From the NCBI GenBank assembly GCA_029721515.1, contig CM056561.1:13840501-13904500 (forward strand): DNA of 64,000 nt, given 5' to 3'. The position numbers were made by a program, and so were the translations under genes. Shown here piece after piece: positions 35,913 to 46,662 of this stretch. How positions within the stretch are numbered: the stretch's first letter is position 1; each line of letters begins with the position of its first letter. Origin of the DNA: Synanceia verrucosa (Eukaryota; Chordata; Actinopteri; Perciformes; Synanceiidae). The notes beneath the pieces are model-generated. The model saw only the letters and a program-made list of their open reading frames with translations, did not search any database and was not told where the DNA came from.

Positions 35913-35925
35913 AAAAGGGAGGAAA
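35913..35925 (+). other. ERV polypurine tract
   Basis: AAAAGGGAGGAAA lies directly against the first base of the 3' LTR, the position of the plus-strand primer. Confidence 0.8.
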
Positions 35926-36347
35926 TGTGATGGAATTTAGCAGAATGTGTCAGAAGCTGTTATGTCTGAACTCATGCTGATGTTGCTAGAAGTTATCTTG
36001 TTTAGAGAACAGTGTGTGTGCAGTATGCCTTTTCCTCACCATCAGGCCTGATAGACTTGTGGACTTTGCCTACATTAAAACATACAGCATGTTCGTTTAA
36101 AGTCAAATGACGGTATTGCTTGTCAGCAGGAATTCACGTACGCATGTATGTATCAGAAGTGCATAAATATTGTTTTTCCTGATATTCTGTATGGGCATTC
36201 ACTCACAACGCTCTGGGCCGTGTGTCTGAATTCTCATCTCTGTTCTGCAGACAGATATTAAAAGCAACTCTTTTGGGCCACTGCATCAGTGAAGTTTATT
36301 CATTCCTTGTGGAAATTAAAACATCCTGACAGAATATTTCCACAACA
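35926..36347 (+). repeat. 3' LTR of the ERV
   Basis: Begins TGTGATGGAATTTAGCAGAA and ends ATTTCCACAACA, followed by the GTAG duplication at 36348-36351. Confidence 0.9.
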
Positions 36348-36457
36348 GTAGTATTTTGGCTGTGACTGTAATAAAAGAAATTGCATTTGAAGACTTTTAA
36401 TGCAATATTTCACAAATACATGTCAGTTTGCAATGCTAACTTTTTTCCACCACTGTA

Positions 36458-37174
36458 TGTGCCCCTGTAAAGCTAAAGAATAACTGGGAAATCCTGGTTT
36501 AATGCCTCAGTTTAGTTTTGTGAAACAGCCCTCTGGTCCTGTAAATACTCAAACCAGCAATAAATGTGAATTAATTTGCTTGTGCCCAACAAAAACACTT
36601 TTTGTCAAGTCGAGTTTAACAAAGCCTTTTGTTTATCAACAAAATTATCCATTTTTTAAGATATATGCATTGGAATTAGTTATATCTGATCTATTATAAG
36701 AAACACAATGTTCACACCAAGATACCTTTCTTCAAATTACTTTAATGAAGTATGTACTGTATGTATGTATATATAACCAGGCAGACTGGACAAAAAGAAA
36801 ATGAAGGCTGATGACAAAAAAACATAAAATGTTTCGGACTCTTTTATTACTTTACTTTGTCTTCAAATAATTTGTCTTTGTAAAAACCTCACCGCTCAAA
36901 TCTGAACATTTGTTAACATCTGCACATCAACACACAAACATGTGAGTAACTCATGATGAAATAAAATATGATTTAGTTTTTTCCCTGATCCAGATTTATT
37001 TACTTAAACAGTCTGTGGATCAGCTGAATATTCAGAAAGTCAAACTAATTCAGTTGAGATTTTGATTAGAGCTATGTGACTGAGAAGAAAGAAAAAAAGT
37101 TACTTTACTTTGTCCAGTCATATGTTAGTATTACGATGCAATGACAATGGAGTGCCGGTGGTTGCTTCTGGTAG
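36458..37174 (-). other. krt18 3' flank with polyadenylation signal
   Basis: 3' UTR of the keratin gene on the minus strand. The inverse of AATAAA is at 36995-37000, about 175 bases past the stop codon and a plausible signal. Another TTTATT occurs near 36843. Beyond that, the sequence out to the Tc1 end at 36455 has no recognised content apart from a possible repeat end at 36510-36530. Confidence 0.55.
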
Positions 37175-40100
37175 TCAAAGGTTCTTGGTTTCTGTGTTGG
37201 AGGAAACCACCTTACCATCCACCAGGGTCTGTGTGACAGTCATCACTTTGGTCTTCACAGATTTATGGTCTGCCAGAGCATCTTGGAGCCTGAATGGAAA
37301 AAAACAACAATGTAATCATCAGCTATTTCTATTAACCTTGAAGGTGAAAGTGTCTCTGCAGGTTGGTTGGACAACTCTGTCATTATATAATCCTTAATCT
37401 ACACACGTGAAGTCTTCCCCATCCAACAGCCGTCGGTATGTAGCAATCTCAGCCTCTAGCTTCATCTTCATGTTGAGCAGGGTCTCATACTCTTGTGACT
37501 GCAGTTGGATGTTATTACGCAGCTGTGTGAGCTCGGCTTCCAGACCCAGGAGGATAGTGTTGAGAGATTCAATCTCCATGTTGTAACGTATCTCTGTGTC
37601 CCTCAGAGTGCCCTCCAGAGAGGCTTTCTGTGAGCACAGGGAAAGAAAAGAATGGTTAATTTTTTTTCAGTGAACCCATCTCGCTAATGACAGCTCCATA
37701 GCAAGTCACCAGAGTGTAAAGTCTGTGTCAACAAAGTCAGTGCGAGAGTGAGAGTGCTGAAGAAGCCATTGCAGCCTGTGTTGAGGTAAATGAGTGTATA
37801 CTCACCAGGCTCTTCTGTGACTCCAGCTCGATCTCCAGGGTTTGCATCTGCCTGCGCAGGTCACTAACCTCTGTCTGTGCACCCTTCAGGGCCTCTGTGT
37901 TTTGGGTGACTTGGGTCTGCACTTCTGTTATCTGAAGTAGGGATTTAGATTGGGAAAGTAAGTATAACTCAATTTAAAACTTTTTATTTATTTTAAAAAA
38001 GAGGGAATTTGCGGATGATAGTTTATTGTTAATAACTGACCTGAGATTCATGCCACACTTTGAGTTCTTCCTGGTTGTTCCTTGCCATCTTCTCATATTT
38101 GGCCCTGATTTCTGCCATGATCTGAGACAGGTCCTGTCCTTTAGGAGCATCAACATCCACATGTACTCCTGACTGGGTAATCTGGTTACGAAGCTCCTTA
38201 ACTTCCTAAGAAATAAAAATGGATACACAAATTATGAGATTATCACAAATGGAGTACATTTCAATCAGTTCAGGTTAGAGCAGCCCATGCTAACTATGGT
38301 GGTGTACATGGGAGTAAAGATGAAAGTCAGGTTACATAGGTTGGGATAGGTGGGTCAAACAAACACAAGAATTTTACCTAGGTGACTGCTGTTCAAACTA
38401 AAAGGCAACATTGATTTATTAAAAAAAATTAAACCTAAACAAGTAGTGCCATTGGCATGTCACAAGTGGGGCTAACAAGACTTAATTCTTTCAATTAACA
38501 AAGGATGTACTTTGTTGTATGCACCTAAATGATCAATATCAATACTAAAGCAGGATCAAAACAACCTTTGACTTTCAAAGACAAAATGTACAAAACAAAA
38601 CTACGTTTATATTAAGGTTATTATATAAATCAGGTTGATTTCAGTGCTATCATAGTCACATTTTCATGGTTCTTCTTGAGATGGATGAGCTCCTCTTTCA
38701 GGGATTCAATCTCACTCTCCAGGTTCATGCGGCTCATGTTGGTGTCATCAATGAGCTTCCTCAGACCAATGATGTCGGCTTCAACAGACTGGCGGATGGC
38801 CAGCTCAGACTCAAATCTACACAGCACAGGGCAGGGCAGTGGGGATACCGTCAAAGCTCAGAATCACCTTCTCAATCTACTTATCAGGACTTAGTAACTG
38901 AACCTAACTCTTTGTTTTAAGTTAATTCATATTTGGTCAGCATACAATACTCACTTACATGCATTCTATTTGCCAGGTGTGTTTGCTGTGATATTTAATT
39001 TGTGACACATAAATTGTCTCCGTCAGTAAAGATACAAGGGTGGTGATATATGACTACAAGAGGCAGTAAAACTGGGTGTGTCTGCAGCTCCCTGGCATAG
39101 TGTTTTAAAGTCTCTGTCAGTAAGCGAATGGAACTCACTTGACTCTGAAGTCATCGGCGGCCAGGCGAGCATTGTCGATGTTGAGAACCAAGCGGGCATT
39201 GTTGGTGGTGGCATCAAATACCTAGAACCAAATGACAAAAGTAAACTATGATTCAGATTGCAAACTGTGTGACCATTTACACTAAAGAACTGGCAAACAA
39301 TTCCTTTAATGTGAGTCCACCATCTTCTTTAAAATACTAAAATTGAGAAAAAAATTACAATCGTTTGAAATACACTTTAACATCAGATGTCTTAAGTACA
39401 TGAATAGTGAACTAATAGATATGTATTGTTTATTCCAGCAAGACACATAGTAACAGGTTTATGTTGAATGTCTATGTGCGTAAATGAAGACAGTGCCAGT
39501 GCTTTGTTTGAAAAAAAAAAAAAAAGAAAACACAAGGTTGCAGCTGTCACGGTACGATAGATAAGGACTTGGATGGGTGGCAGGGGAGGTATCCAGGTGA
39601 CAAAGTTCATGAGCGGCTGCCAAGCAGCAACTATCCTGCTGAGGAACAAGATCTGTCCTGCCTGCAGGAGAGACGCTGCGAGGAAGGTGGTGATAGTGGT
39701 TGTGTGTGTATATGTGTGCATGGATGTGTGTATGTTTGCATGACTAGTTGACTGTGCATGCTTTCTTGATGTGAGTTATTTTAACATGTGAGGGAGTCTG
39801 TGTTTTGGTGTCTGTGGAGAGCATCATTTAAGTGATTTTTGCATCACAGCAAAAGAAAAAAATCATTAAAAAAACCTTCTACTTCTTATATATATCTATA
39901 ATCCCCAATGTTTATTTCCCTTTATTATAATTTGAAATGAAATGGAAGAAGTTTTCTAATGTTGAACCGTTATAGTCTACACATTGTACTGTTCACGTGT
40001 TTATCCAGTTGTTCAATTGAGAATTTAGATTTTTTTTTTTTTTCCATTAGGAAGCTATACTTAATTTTCTAGAAAGGAAAATGTAGCTTTGAATGACGAA

Positions 40101-41177
40101 TGGAGCAGGATGAGGGTTACAGAGTCCACTTCTCTTCACTCTGTTTGTTTTCCTTCTTTGGCATTCGGTGAGGCAAAACCTGCAATTAATAATTTACTAA
40201 GTTTCCTGATTATGTTATTTTTTTTTTTACTTTATTAAGTCTTTCTCCACTGTTTAGCTGTTCCAGATGTGTTTGTATGGAACTTATCAGGCAAGAAACT
40301 AGTTGCAATATAAGAAAAATGCTTATAAAATGGAGAACATAAAGAACTAATAAGCTCCACCTTGACAGAACCTGTTTACATTAAATGAGGAAAGTTTCCT
40401 CCTTTTACAGTCTATAAAGTCTCCAGAGTCTTGTTTTTTTGTTTTTGTTTTTTTTTGTTTCTCTCTGCTTTCCTGTCTCTCTGACCCTTGCTGCTCCAAC
40501 ATTCCTCAACCACACTGTTTCCGGTCCAGTCCGTGGACCCCAGCTCCTGGAGCAGCAGTCGGCACTGGAATAGTAGCCGTGGGTACTGATGGGATTATGT
40601 TTAGTTTAAGGGCTATATAATATATTCAATCATATTTAAGTCTCAGTCACTTTTACACATTTCTTGCTCAATCACAGTTGACTTCACATCTTTCTAAAAA
40701 CATTTATCCCTGCTCTTATCATCCTGCCCCCGTACTCACTTTCTTCCTCAGGTCATCCAGGATGGCCTGGTACTTGCTGTAATCTCTGAAGTCAGGTCCG
40801 GCCTTCTCCAGTGCCTCCTTAATCTTAATCTCTAGCTTGTGGTTGGCCTGCTCCAGGTTCCTCACTGTCTCCAGGTAGTTGGCCAGACGGTCATTCAGGT
40901 TCTGCATGGTGAACTTCTCATTGCCCATGATGTCAGCATTCTTCCCACTGCTGCTAACCTGTACACTGCTGGAGAAGCCCCCGGCTCCAGAGCCCATTCC
41001 CATGCCGCCTCCCATTCCACCACGGACGCCGGAGGAGATGCTGATGTGGGCCCCTCCGGCCCCTCCATGAATAGTTGGGGCCCTGTAGACAGGAGCAGAG
41101 GTACGGAATGATACAGCATGAGGCCTGCTGCTCGTGGAGGAGTGCACAGCGTATGCAGCTTGCCTGGAGGTATTCAT
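37175..41177 (-). CDS. krt18: Type I keratin, keratin 18-like (seven coding exons)
   Basis: Encodes a 434-residue type I intermediate-filament protein, expected to pair with a type II keratin (K8 type) in simple epithelia. Coding exons, 5' to 3': 41177-40740, 39221-39139, 38816-38660, 38205-38041, 37931-37806, 37627-37407, 37289-37175. All six introns begin GT and end AG, and the lengths sum to 1305 bases in frame. The head (1-85) is Ser/Gly-rich. The rod starts NEKFTMQNLNDRLANYLE (86-103) and ends TYRRLLDGE (386-394), the type I helix end. VDVD (242-245) lies where human K18 has its caspase site in linker L12. The short tail ends VTQTLVDGKVVSSNTETKNL. TLRDTEIRYNMEIESLN and DAPKGQDLSQIMAEIRAKYE favour K18 over other type I keratins. 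The start at 41177 is the first ATG of the frame and sits about 120 bases below a TATA box. Confidence 0.88.
39222..40739 (-). other. Intron 1 of krt18 (1518 bp)
   Basis: The longest intron of the gene, donor GTGAGT and acceptor TTCTAG. The sequence is AT-rich apart from a GC-richer patch at 39541-39680 and another at 40490-40600 (GTCCGTGGACCCCAGCTCCT). I found no mobile element and no second gene in it. Known from mammals: KRT18 intron 1 carries an enhancer. Whether these patches are regulatory is inference only. Confidence 0.5.
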
Positions 41178-41299
41178 TGTAGCTTGAGAGTGTGAGACTC
41201 AATGAGTGAGACTGTGAGAAAGAAAGAGCAACACAGGCTGAGTAGACAGAAGTGAGAGCACACAGACACAAGGCATAGGGTAAAAGGAAGCTGCTAAAC

Positions 41300-41307
41300 T
41301 ATATAAA
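41300..41307 (-). promoter_or_regulatory. TATA box of krt18
   Basis: TTTATATAG on the minus strand, about 125 bases before the start codon, giving an expected transcription start near 41270-41275 and a short 5' UTR within exon 1. Confidence 0.7.
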
Positions 41308-41353
41308 CCTTGTGGGCCCTCAGGTCCGCCCCTAAGACCACTCCCCCTCACCC

Positions 41354-41360
41354 TGAGTCA
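41354..41360 (-). promoter_or_regulatory. AP-1 consensus site upstream of krt18
   Basis: TGAGTCA (palindromic AP-1 consensus TGA-G/C-TCA), about 50 bases above the TATA box. AP-1 control of simple-epithelial keratins is known in mammals. Use here is inferred from position alone. Confidence 0.5.
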
Positions 41361-41380
41361 CCTCCCTCTTTTCAGTAGGC

Positions 41381-41810
41381 CCAAACTGCAGGACTGCTCA
41401 CTGCATGACTTTGTCCTTCAGTCCTCCCTAGCTATAATCTTTCCAGATTGTCACCTAGTTATAAAGGTTTACTGTGAGAATAGTTGTGTGGTGATGATGC
41501 AATGATCCCAGTAATGTCCGGTAGATAATTTAATTAATAAATAAATAAATAATTTAAATGAAATAAAATTAATTAATGGTGTCACTCACGTTAGACTCAT
41601 GAAAACATGTTATTGTTGCATCATAAATTATTATTAAGTACTTTATGTATCTGCTATCCATTCCCCAGTGACAAGGAGTGTTTTACTGTAAATCTGAAGG
41701 TATGATTTTTACATTGTGCTTATGATGACTCGTGATGTTTTCTTTCTAAACCAAAGACAGAACATTTAAAAAATGTCCCATCTGTATACTGAAAAAAATG
41801 ATTTGTGAAC
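41381..41810. other. No gene seen; AAAT run
   Basis: Upstream flank of krt18 containing a short AATA/AAAT-rich run (41530-41575). Nothing else recognised. Confidence 0.45.
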
Positions 41811-42145
41811 ATCCATCCATCCATTTTCTACCGCTTATCCTCATAGGGTCACGGGGGGGCTGGAGCCTATCCCAGCTGTCTTAGGGCGAGAGGCAGGGGA
41901 CACCCTGGACCAGTTCATCGCAGGGCACATAGAGACAGACAACCACTCACACTCACATTTACATCTACGGTCAATTCAAATTAACAATTAACCTACTTTT
42001 TGGATGGTGGGAGGAAGCCGGAGTACCTGGAGAGAACCCACTGGAAGAACATGCAAACTCCACACAGAAAGGCCCCGAGCCGGGAATCAAACCCTGTACC
42101 TTCTTTCTGTGAGGCTACAGTGCTAACCACTACACCACCGTGGCG
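41811..42145 (-). mobile_element. tRNA-headed SINE with ATGG tail (copy 2)
   Basis: Same family as 9033-9363. The plus strand shows the CATCCATCCATCC tail at the low end and the tRNA-like head (GTGCTAACCACTACACCACC inverted) at the high end, so it is on the minus strand. Nearly full length. Confidence 0.75.
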
Positions 42146-42339
42146 ACGCTTTTCCATAAACCCCTCTTGCGGCATTTAGATGCTGCTGTGGCTAGTGTCA
42201 TGGCCAGGCACCCAGGGAGAAAAAGAATAAATGATATCTGGACATACTTAAATTTATGTGTGTGTACCTGCAGTACATGTTTGGTTTCATTGGTTGTCTG
42301 GTTGTTTGGTTGTTCAAATATATACTATATTTGGTAATT

Positions 42340-42636
42340 ATACTATATTGACTGGGTTAAATAGAATTACATTACTAAAAATAGATTAATATATTTTTTT
42401 CACTGAAACTAGTGTAAAATATCATCAGTTTTCGTTGATTAAAGCTAGACGAAAATAGTCATGTATTATTCTGACTAAGATAAGACTAAAATGCTCCAAC
42501 TTTTATTCGACTGACTTGACTCAACAAAAGGAGTATGAATATGACTAATAAAAATTAAATGTTTGACACAAAGACTAGACTAAACCTAAAATGAAAACAA
42601 GGTGCCAACAACAAACAACACTAAAATTTGCACAGA
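42340..42636. repeat. Possible MITE with GACTAAAA-type text
   Basis: Repeated GACTAA/ACTAAAA words (42473-42600) resemble the interior of fish non-autonomous DNA repeats. No ends were defined, so this is a weak call. Confidence 0.3.
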
Positions 42637-43019
42637 GATGATCTGAAAGTGCGGCGGCACAGTGGTTAGCACTGTCGCCTCACAGCAAAAAGGTACCGGG
42701 TTTAAATCCTGGGCCTGGCGCCTTTCTGTGTGGAGTTTGCATGTTCTCCCCGTGTCTGCACGGGTTCTCTCCGGGTACTTTGGCTTCGTCACACCATCCA
42801 AAAACATGCATGGGGATTAGGTTAATTGGCTAATTTAAAGTGACCGCAGGTGTGAATGTGAGTGTGAGTGGTTGACTGTCTCTATGTGCCCTGCGAAATG
42901 GCGACTTGTCCAGGGTGTACCCCGCCTTCCGCCCTAAGACAGATGGGATAGGCTAAAGTCCCCCTGCGACCATATGAGGATAAGCGGTAGATAATGGATG
43001 GATGGATGATTTGAAAGTG
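42637..43019 (+). mobile_element. tRNA-headed SINE with ATGG tail (copy 3), with target duplication
   Basis: The best copy of the family. The head has box A-like GTGGTTAGCACTGTCGCC and box B-like GGGTTTAAATCCTGG. The body matches the other copies, and the tail is GGATAAGCGGTAGATAATGG followed by ATGG repeats. GATGATCTGAAAGTG (42637-42651) and GATGATTTGAAAGTG (43005-43019) form a 15-bp target duplication with one mismatch. Confidence 0.85.
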
Positions 43020-45554
43020 ATATTAAACAGTATAGCAGGTAGTACATGATTTATAGTAAAAACACAATGGGAAATAATTTAAAGTCTTGATGGTTAATAA
43101 ACTTGGAGTTATATAAAGGAAAGAAAAAGATAAAGAAAATAGATAAAGGTTTATAAGGTTTTCGTTAGGTACAGATGTAATGCAATCTGCATTTCTCTGA
43201 CAGAGACGGATGTGTGTCTGACTGCCCCTCCCCCAATAAAGGATATGATCAAACAAAGGAACAATTCCACAGTAAGATACACAAGGAACAATGACTTTTC
43301 AGGATCTTAAAACAAGCACATTCCACACAAGGAATACATCTAAAGCTACTTGTTGTTGGCTTATAATAACGATAGAAATGCTGTTTTACTGGGTACAAAC
43401 CATACAGCAACAATAATCAAGTCTCATTTCACAAATGGTATTCCAGTTTAATGGTTTTCTGTAGACATGTTCCTTCTCATCTCCAACTTCTCTGATAGTT
43501 TTTCAGGAAGGGAGATGCAGCAGGATATTATATAGCATAAAGTATATATAGTATAAAGAGCTCCTGATGAAAAGTATCTATTGTATCTCTACATCTAACT
43601 TTTAAGTTGGTCTTCTTAGCTCTCTAACATGGACCATGTAATTTTTTACTGTCTCTTAATGATTATATATTAAGAATGGCTATCAGTTTTTGCAGACATC
43701 CTATGGAGATATTTAATGTGAAACTGTCCTTTGTCGTGTTTGTTCCCTTGCATATTAACAAACTACGGCTGGCTTTACATGTATTTAATGTATTTAACAT
43801 GTTTTAAAGTTGTTATTATCACTGTGTGATTTATTTTTTATCATACAAATAAGTGAAACTGACCATTTAGATTTTCTTTTTCAGTTAATACAAACATTTT
43901 CTCTTAACTACAAGAGCACTTCTTTTTTTATCTCAACTATGATAAACCATCCCAGTCTCACAAACTGGTGTTTGGTAGAGAAGACTGAAACAATAAGTCT
44001 TAAAAGTTTCCAGTCATAAATGAGTATGCACATTCAAAAACTATGGCTTAATTAACTATTTTTTTTGTGGATATAGTAATTTCCATATGGACGTACAGTA
44101 TATGTTTACAAAGACACCTAAATATGCATTCCAGTCTGTCTGTGGGCATGGGAGGGGCAATGTTAAGCCTCTGTTTACACTACTCACTACCCTTATCAAT
44201 CTTGTTTAATATTGCCATTGACTGCAGTGGACATTGATTCTGGGAAGTCACAAGACAGTCAAACCTGCAGTAAAGCAAATATTGTGACAGACAATACTCT
44301 TACTTTTGCTAGATTTGTGGGCAGATAAAAGGCTCATTGTTTTACATGGTATCCTTGTACTAAGTGTGAAAGCCACCTGGTAAATCTTTGTTTTTCTTTT
44401 TGGACAGTGTTTGGTTAAAAGCACTGTGTTTTTGTTAATGTAGAATTAATTCACTCATGAGAGTGTATAATTGTGTACTGAAACTTTTTTTATTAAGATA
44501 CAGAATTCAACTTCAACTGATTGAGCTGTTCATGTAAACTGTAGTTGTCTTGTTCAGCCAGAACATCCTTGCTCTGTTCTGACCTCAGGGGTCAGAGCAC
44601 CCACATAAATCCCTAAATCAGAGCTGCCCTGACAGAAGCAGAGGACAACAACTGAGAAGTCATTTACGGCCTGGCCAAGGGATTGTCCGGTATCTGACCT
44701 TGACTACTTATCACTCATTTAGTAGGAGGATAAACCACCATTAGATGATTTCAGTGTAACTCTTGACTGACACAAGGGCAATCAGTCACAACTTACTCAC
44801 ATTCACTCCCTCTCAATGTAAGATATCATCTGACAGCAATGCATTTATATGACATAGCTAGCTGAATATAAGAATATGTAGTACTGCCTGGTAATACCAT
44901 TGTGAAATAATGATTATAAATAGTTATAAAGAAGCTAATAATGAGTCACTAAGGGCACCCAGAGGGAAACACTTACTGTATGTGCAGACAATTTACAGTT
45001 GTGCTGAACATTCCAGGTGTAGTGATCCAATACACACACTGCTGAATCAGACAGGTGCCAGGAAATGTTAGTGTATCCGTGTGTAAGATCCCATCTGTAA
45101 TGAAGGTGTTTTCTTCTCTACCTGTAAAACCAAAACAATGTGACTGATTAAAGGACTACTACTCCATTCCAGGAAGGCAGCAATAAAATGTTCAAGTCTG
45201 CAGATGGCCAAGACTAGGCAGAAGAACTTGAGGGATTCAAGCTTATGACTGAAGAGGCAGCAAATGAAAGGAGACAGACACATTTTTTTAAAATTTGAGT
45301 TAAGTATGGAAGTATACCTACATGAGCATATTGCTGCCCCAGGTAGGCATGAGGCCAGAGGGGTAGTCAGCCCCCCCCCCCAACCAAAGACAGAAGGTGC
45401 TCCTTGGCCTCGTTGGCTTGTTGTATCATGGATGGATTACTGAAGAGGCCATCAATGGCTGCTTGGCATAAGTCTGTCAACACAGCCACGAACTGAGATT
45501 ATGGCCGTTATGGACAGAACACCACTGGTCACCTGTATGAAAAGCTGATAAGCT
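43020..45554. other. No gene seen over 2.5 kb
   Basis: AT-rich sequence with short chance open frames only. A C run lies at 45371-45381. I recognise no exon, RNA gene or repeat family. Confidence 0.5.
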
Positions 45555-46012
45555 TAACTTATTGAGTAGCAGTCCTTTTATAAAACAGAAAGTGGCTTGT
45601 GCCAGCATTTTTGGCCATTTCCAGTCATTTTTCTATGACTCTGAAGACGTAGAATAGCTCAAATGAAAGAAGAGACTCTCTACTTCATCATGGAAAAATG
45701 TTTGTTTTCACCTTGTTCCAGTCTTGTTTTATCTGGAGTAGAGTGGAAGCTAGTTTCACCAAAAACACCAGTTTTTGTCCACATTTGTTTTGCTCTAAAA
45801 TCAAAATTGTCTCCACTTCCTGTTTTGATCTCTGTGGCATATAACGTCTCTTTATCTCCCAACTACAAATCCCAGAAGCCCCAATATTACTCACAGGCTG
45901 TGTGAGAGTACCCTCTTGCGCGAGCTGCCGAAAAAACACTTTGACGTATATATTCGTCAATGGCAATCAAGTGTTTGATTTTAAATGACATGAGGGGCAC
46001 TCAAAGAGTTAA
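45555..46012. mobile_element. TTAA-flanked MITE (piggyBac-like), copy 2
   Basis: Left end TTAACTTATTGAGT, right end ACTCAAAGAGTTAA, about 458 bp. The interior shares long phrases with 29015-29499, for example AATAGCTCAAATGAAAGAAG and CCACTTCCTG-TTTGATCTCTGTGG. It has no coding capacity. Confidence 0.8.
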
Positions 46013-46550
46013 TGATCTTACATACACAGGTGGACGTGTTGCTTTTTCACATTTTTCATCATATCAAATTTAGACTGTTTAATGGATATTCCTCCAGAGG
46101 ATGAGCACACAAACATGCTTGCCTGGCACTTATCAACAGAGGAGTGGTCCCTGGTGTAAGATGAAAGCCCAGAACACTTTTAGTCTGTGTTACAAAGTGA
46201 GTGTTCCAAAACAAGTGATTGTATACTGCTTTATATGCATGGCTATAGGCTAGATGGGGTTACAAATAGCAGCTATGTAGTGGTGACTTCATATTACTGC
46301 TGCAACCCCTCCCGTTTTTAATGCATCACAAGTCCAATCAAATATTTAAACGAAGGGTGAAGGGTTGTGCTACCGGTGGTCTGGGTGTGATGGGGAAGAA
46401 GGGTGATGTCCAAAGTGTTGGCGGAAATGGTTGACCAAGCCATTGGGATCTGATGCGTCCTTAGCTAATTAGCGAATTCAAATATTCATATACTGACCTT
46501 CGTTGTACTCTCCTCCCCTGTCCTCCCTCCTTCTTCTTTTTTATTCTACT
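46013..46550. other. No gene seen
   Basis: No supported feature in this interval. Confidence 0.45.
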
Positions 46551-46552
46551 GT

Positions 46553-46573
46553 CAATATATATATAATACATAT

Positions 46574-46611
<38 letters not shown>

Positions 46612-46660
46612 TGTTACTGTGATTGAATGTATTATTATTATTATTATTATAACATTATTA
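46553..46660. repeat. AT and ATT microsatellites
   Basis: An AT dinucleotide run (46555-46611) followed by an ATT run (46631-46650). Confidence 0.9.
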
Positions 46661-46662
46661 TC

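Larger units (their letters stand above)
29529..36347 (+). mobile_element. Class I-like endogenous retrovirus, defective, both LTRs present
   Basis: About 6.8 kb. Paired LTRs (436 and 422 bp) with TG...CA ends, a 4-bp target duplication, a tRNA-Leu-like primer-binding site 4 bases inside the 5' LTR, and a purine tract (35913-35925) against the 3' LTR. The interior lacks long reading frames. Recognisable remnants are a gag-like stretch (near 30640-30740), RNase H (33000-33250), the integrase C-terminal domain (34840-35050) and a possible envelope transmembrane segment (near 35600-35690). The integrase text and the 4-bp duplication suit a gammaretrovirus- or epsilonretrovirus-related lineage. 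LTR differences (substitutions and one indel of about 17 bp) show an old insertion. Confidence 0.85.
27706..36455 (-). mobile_element. Tc1-like transposon split by a MITE and an endogenous retrovirus
   Basis: The left end is CAGTGGTGAAAAAAA and the right end, inverted, is CAGTGGTGGAAAAAA. Both are followed outward by TA (27704-27705 and 36456-36457), the Tc1 target duplication. Removing the MITE (29015-29499) and the retrovirus (29529-36347) leaves about 1.44 kb, a normal Tc1 size. The transposase lies on the minus strand at 27862-28800. This explains why similarity to the element resumes 7 kb away at 36352-36455. Confidence 0.75.

Noticed and set aside
39569..39751. Small frames in krt18 intron 1 as nested genes
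   Set aside because: No start context, domain or splice support; probably chance frames in a GC-richer patch.
40500..40600. Possible keratin exon fragment in intron 1 (text like PQLLEQQSALE)
   Set aside because: The match to the LEQQN-type rod motif is too short, and no splice sites or continued frame support it.
40839..41111. Plus-strand frames opposite keratin exon 1
   Set aside because: They mirror the Gly/Ser-rich keratin head and the coil 1A codons.
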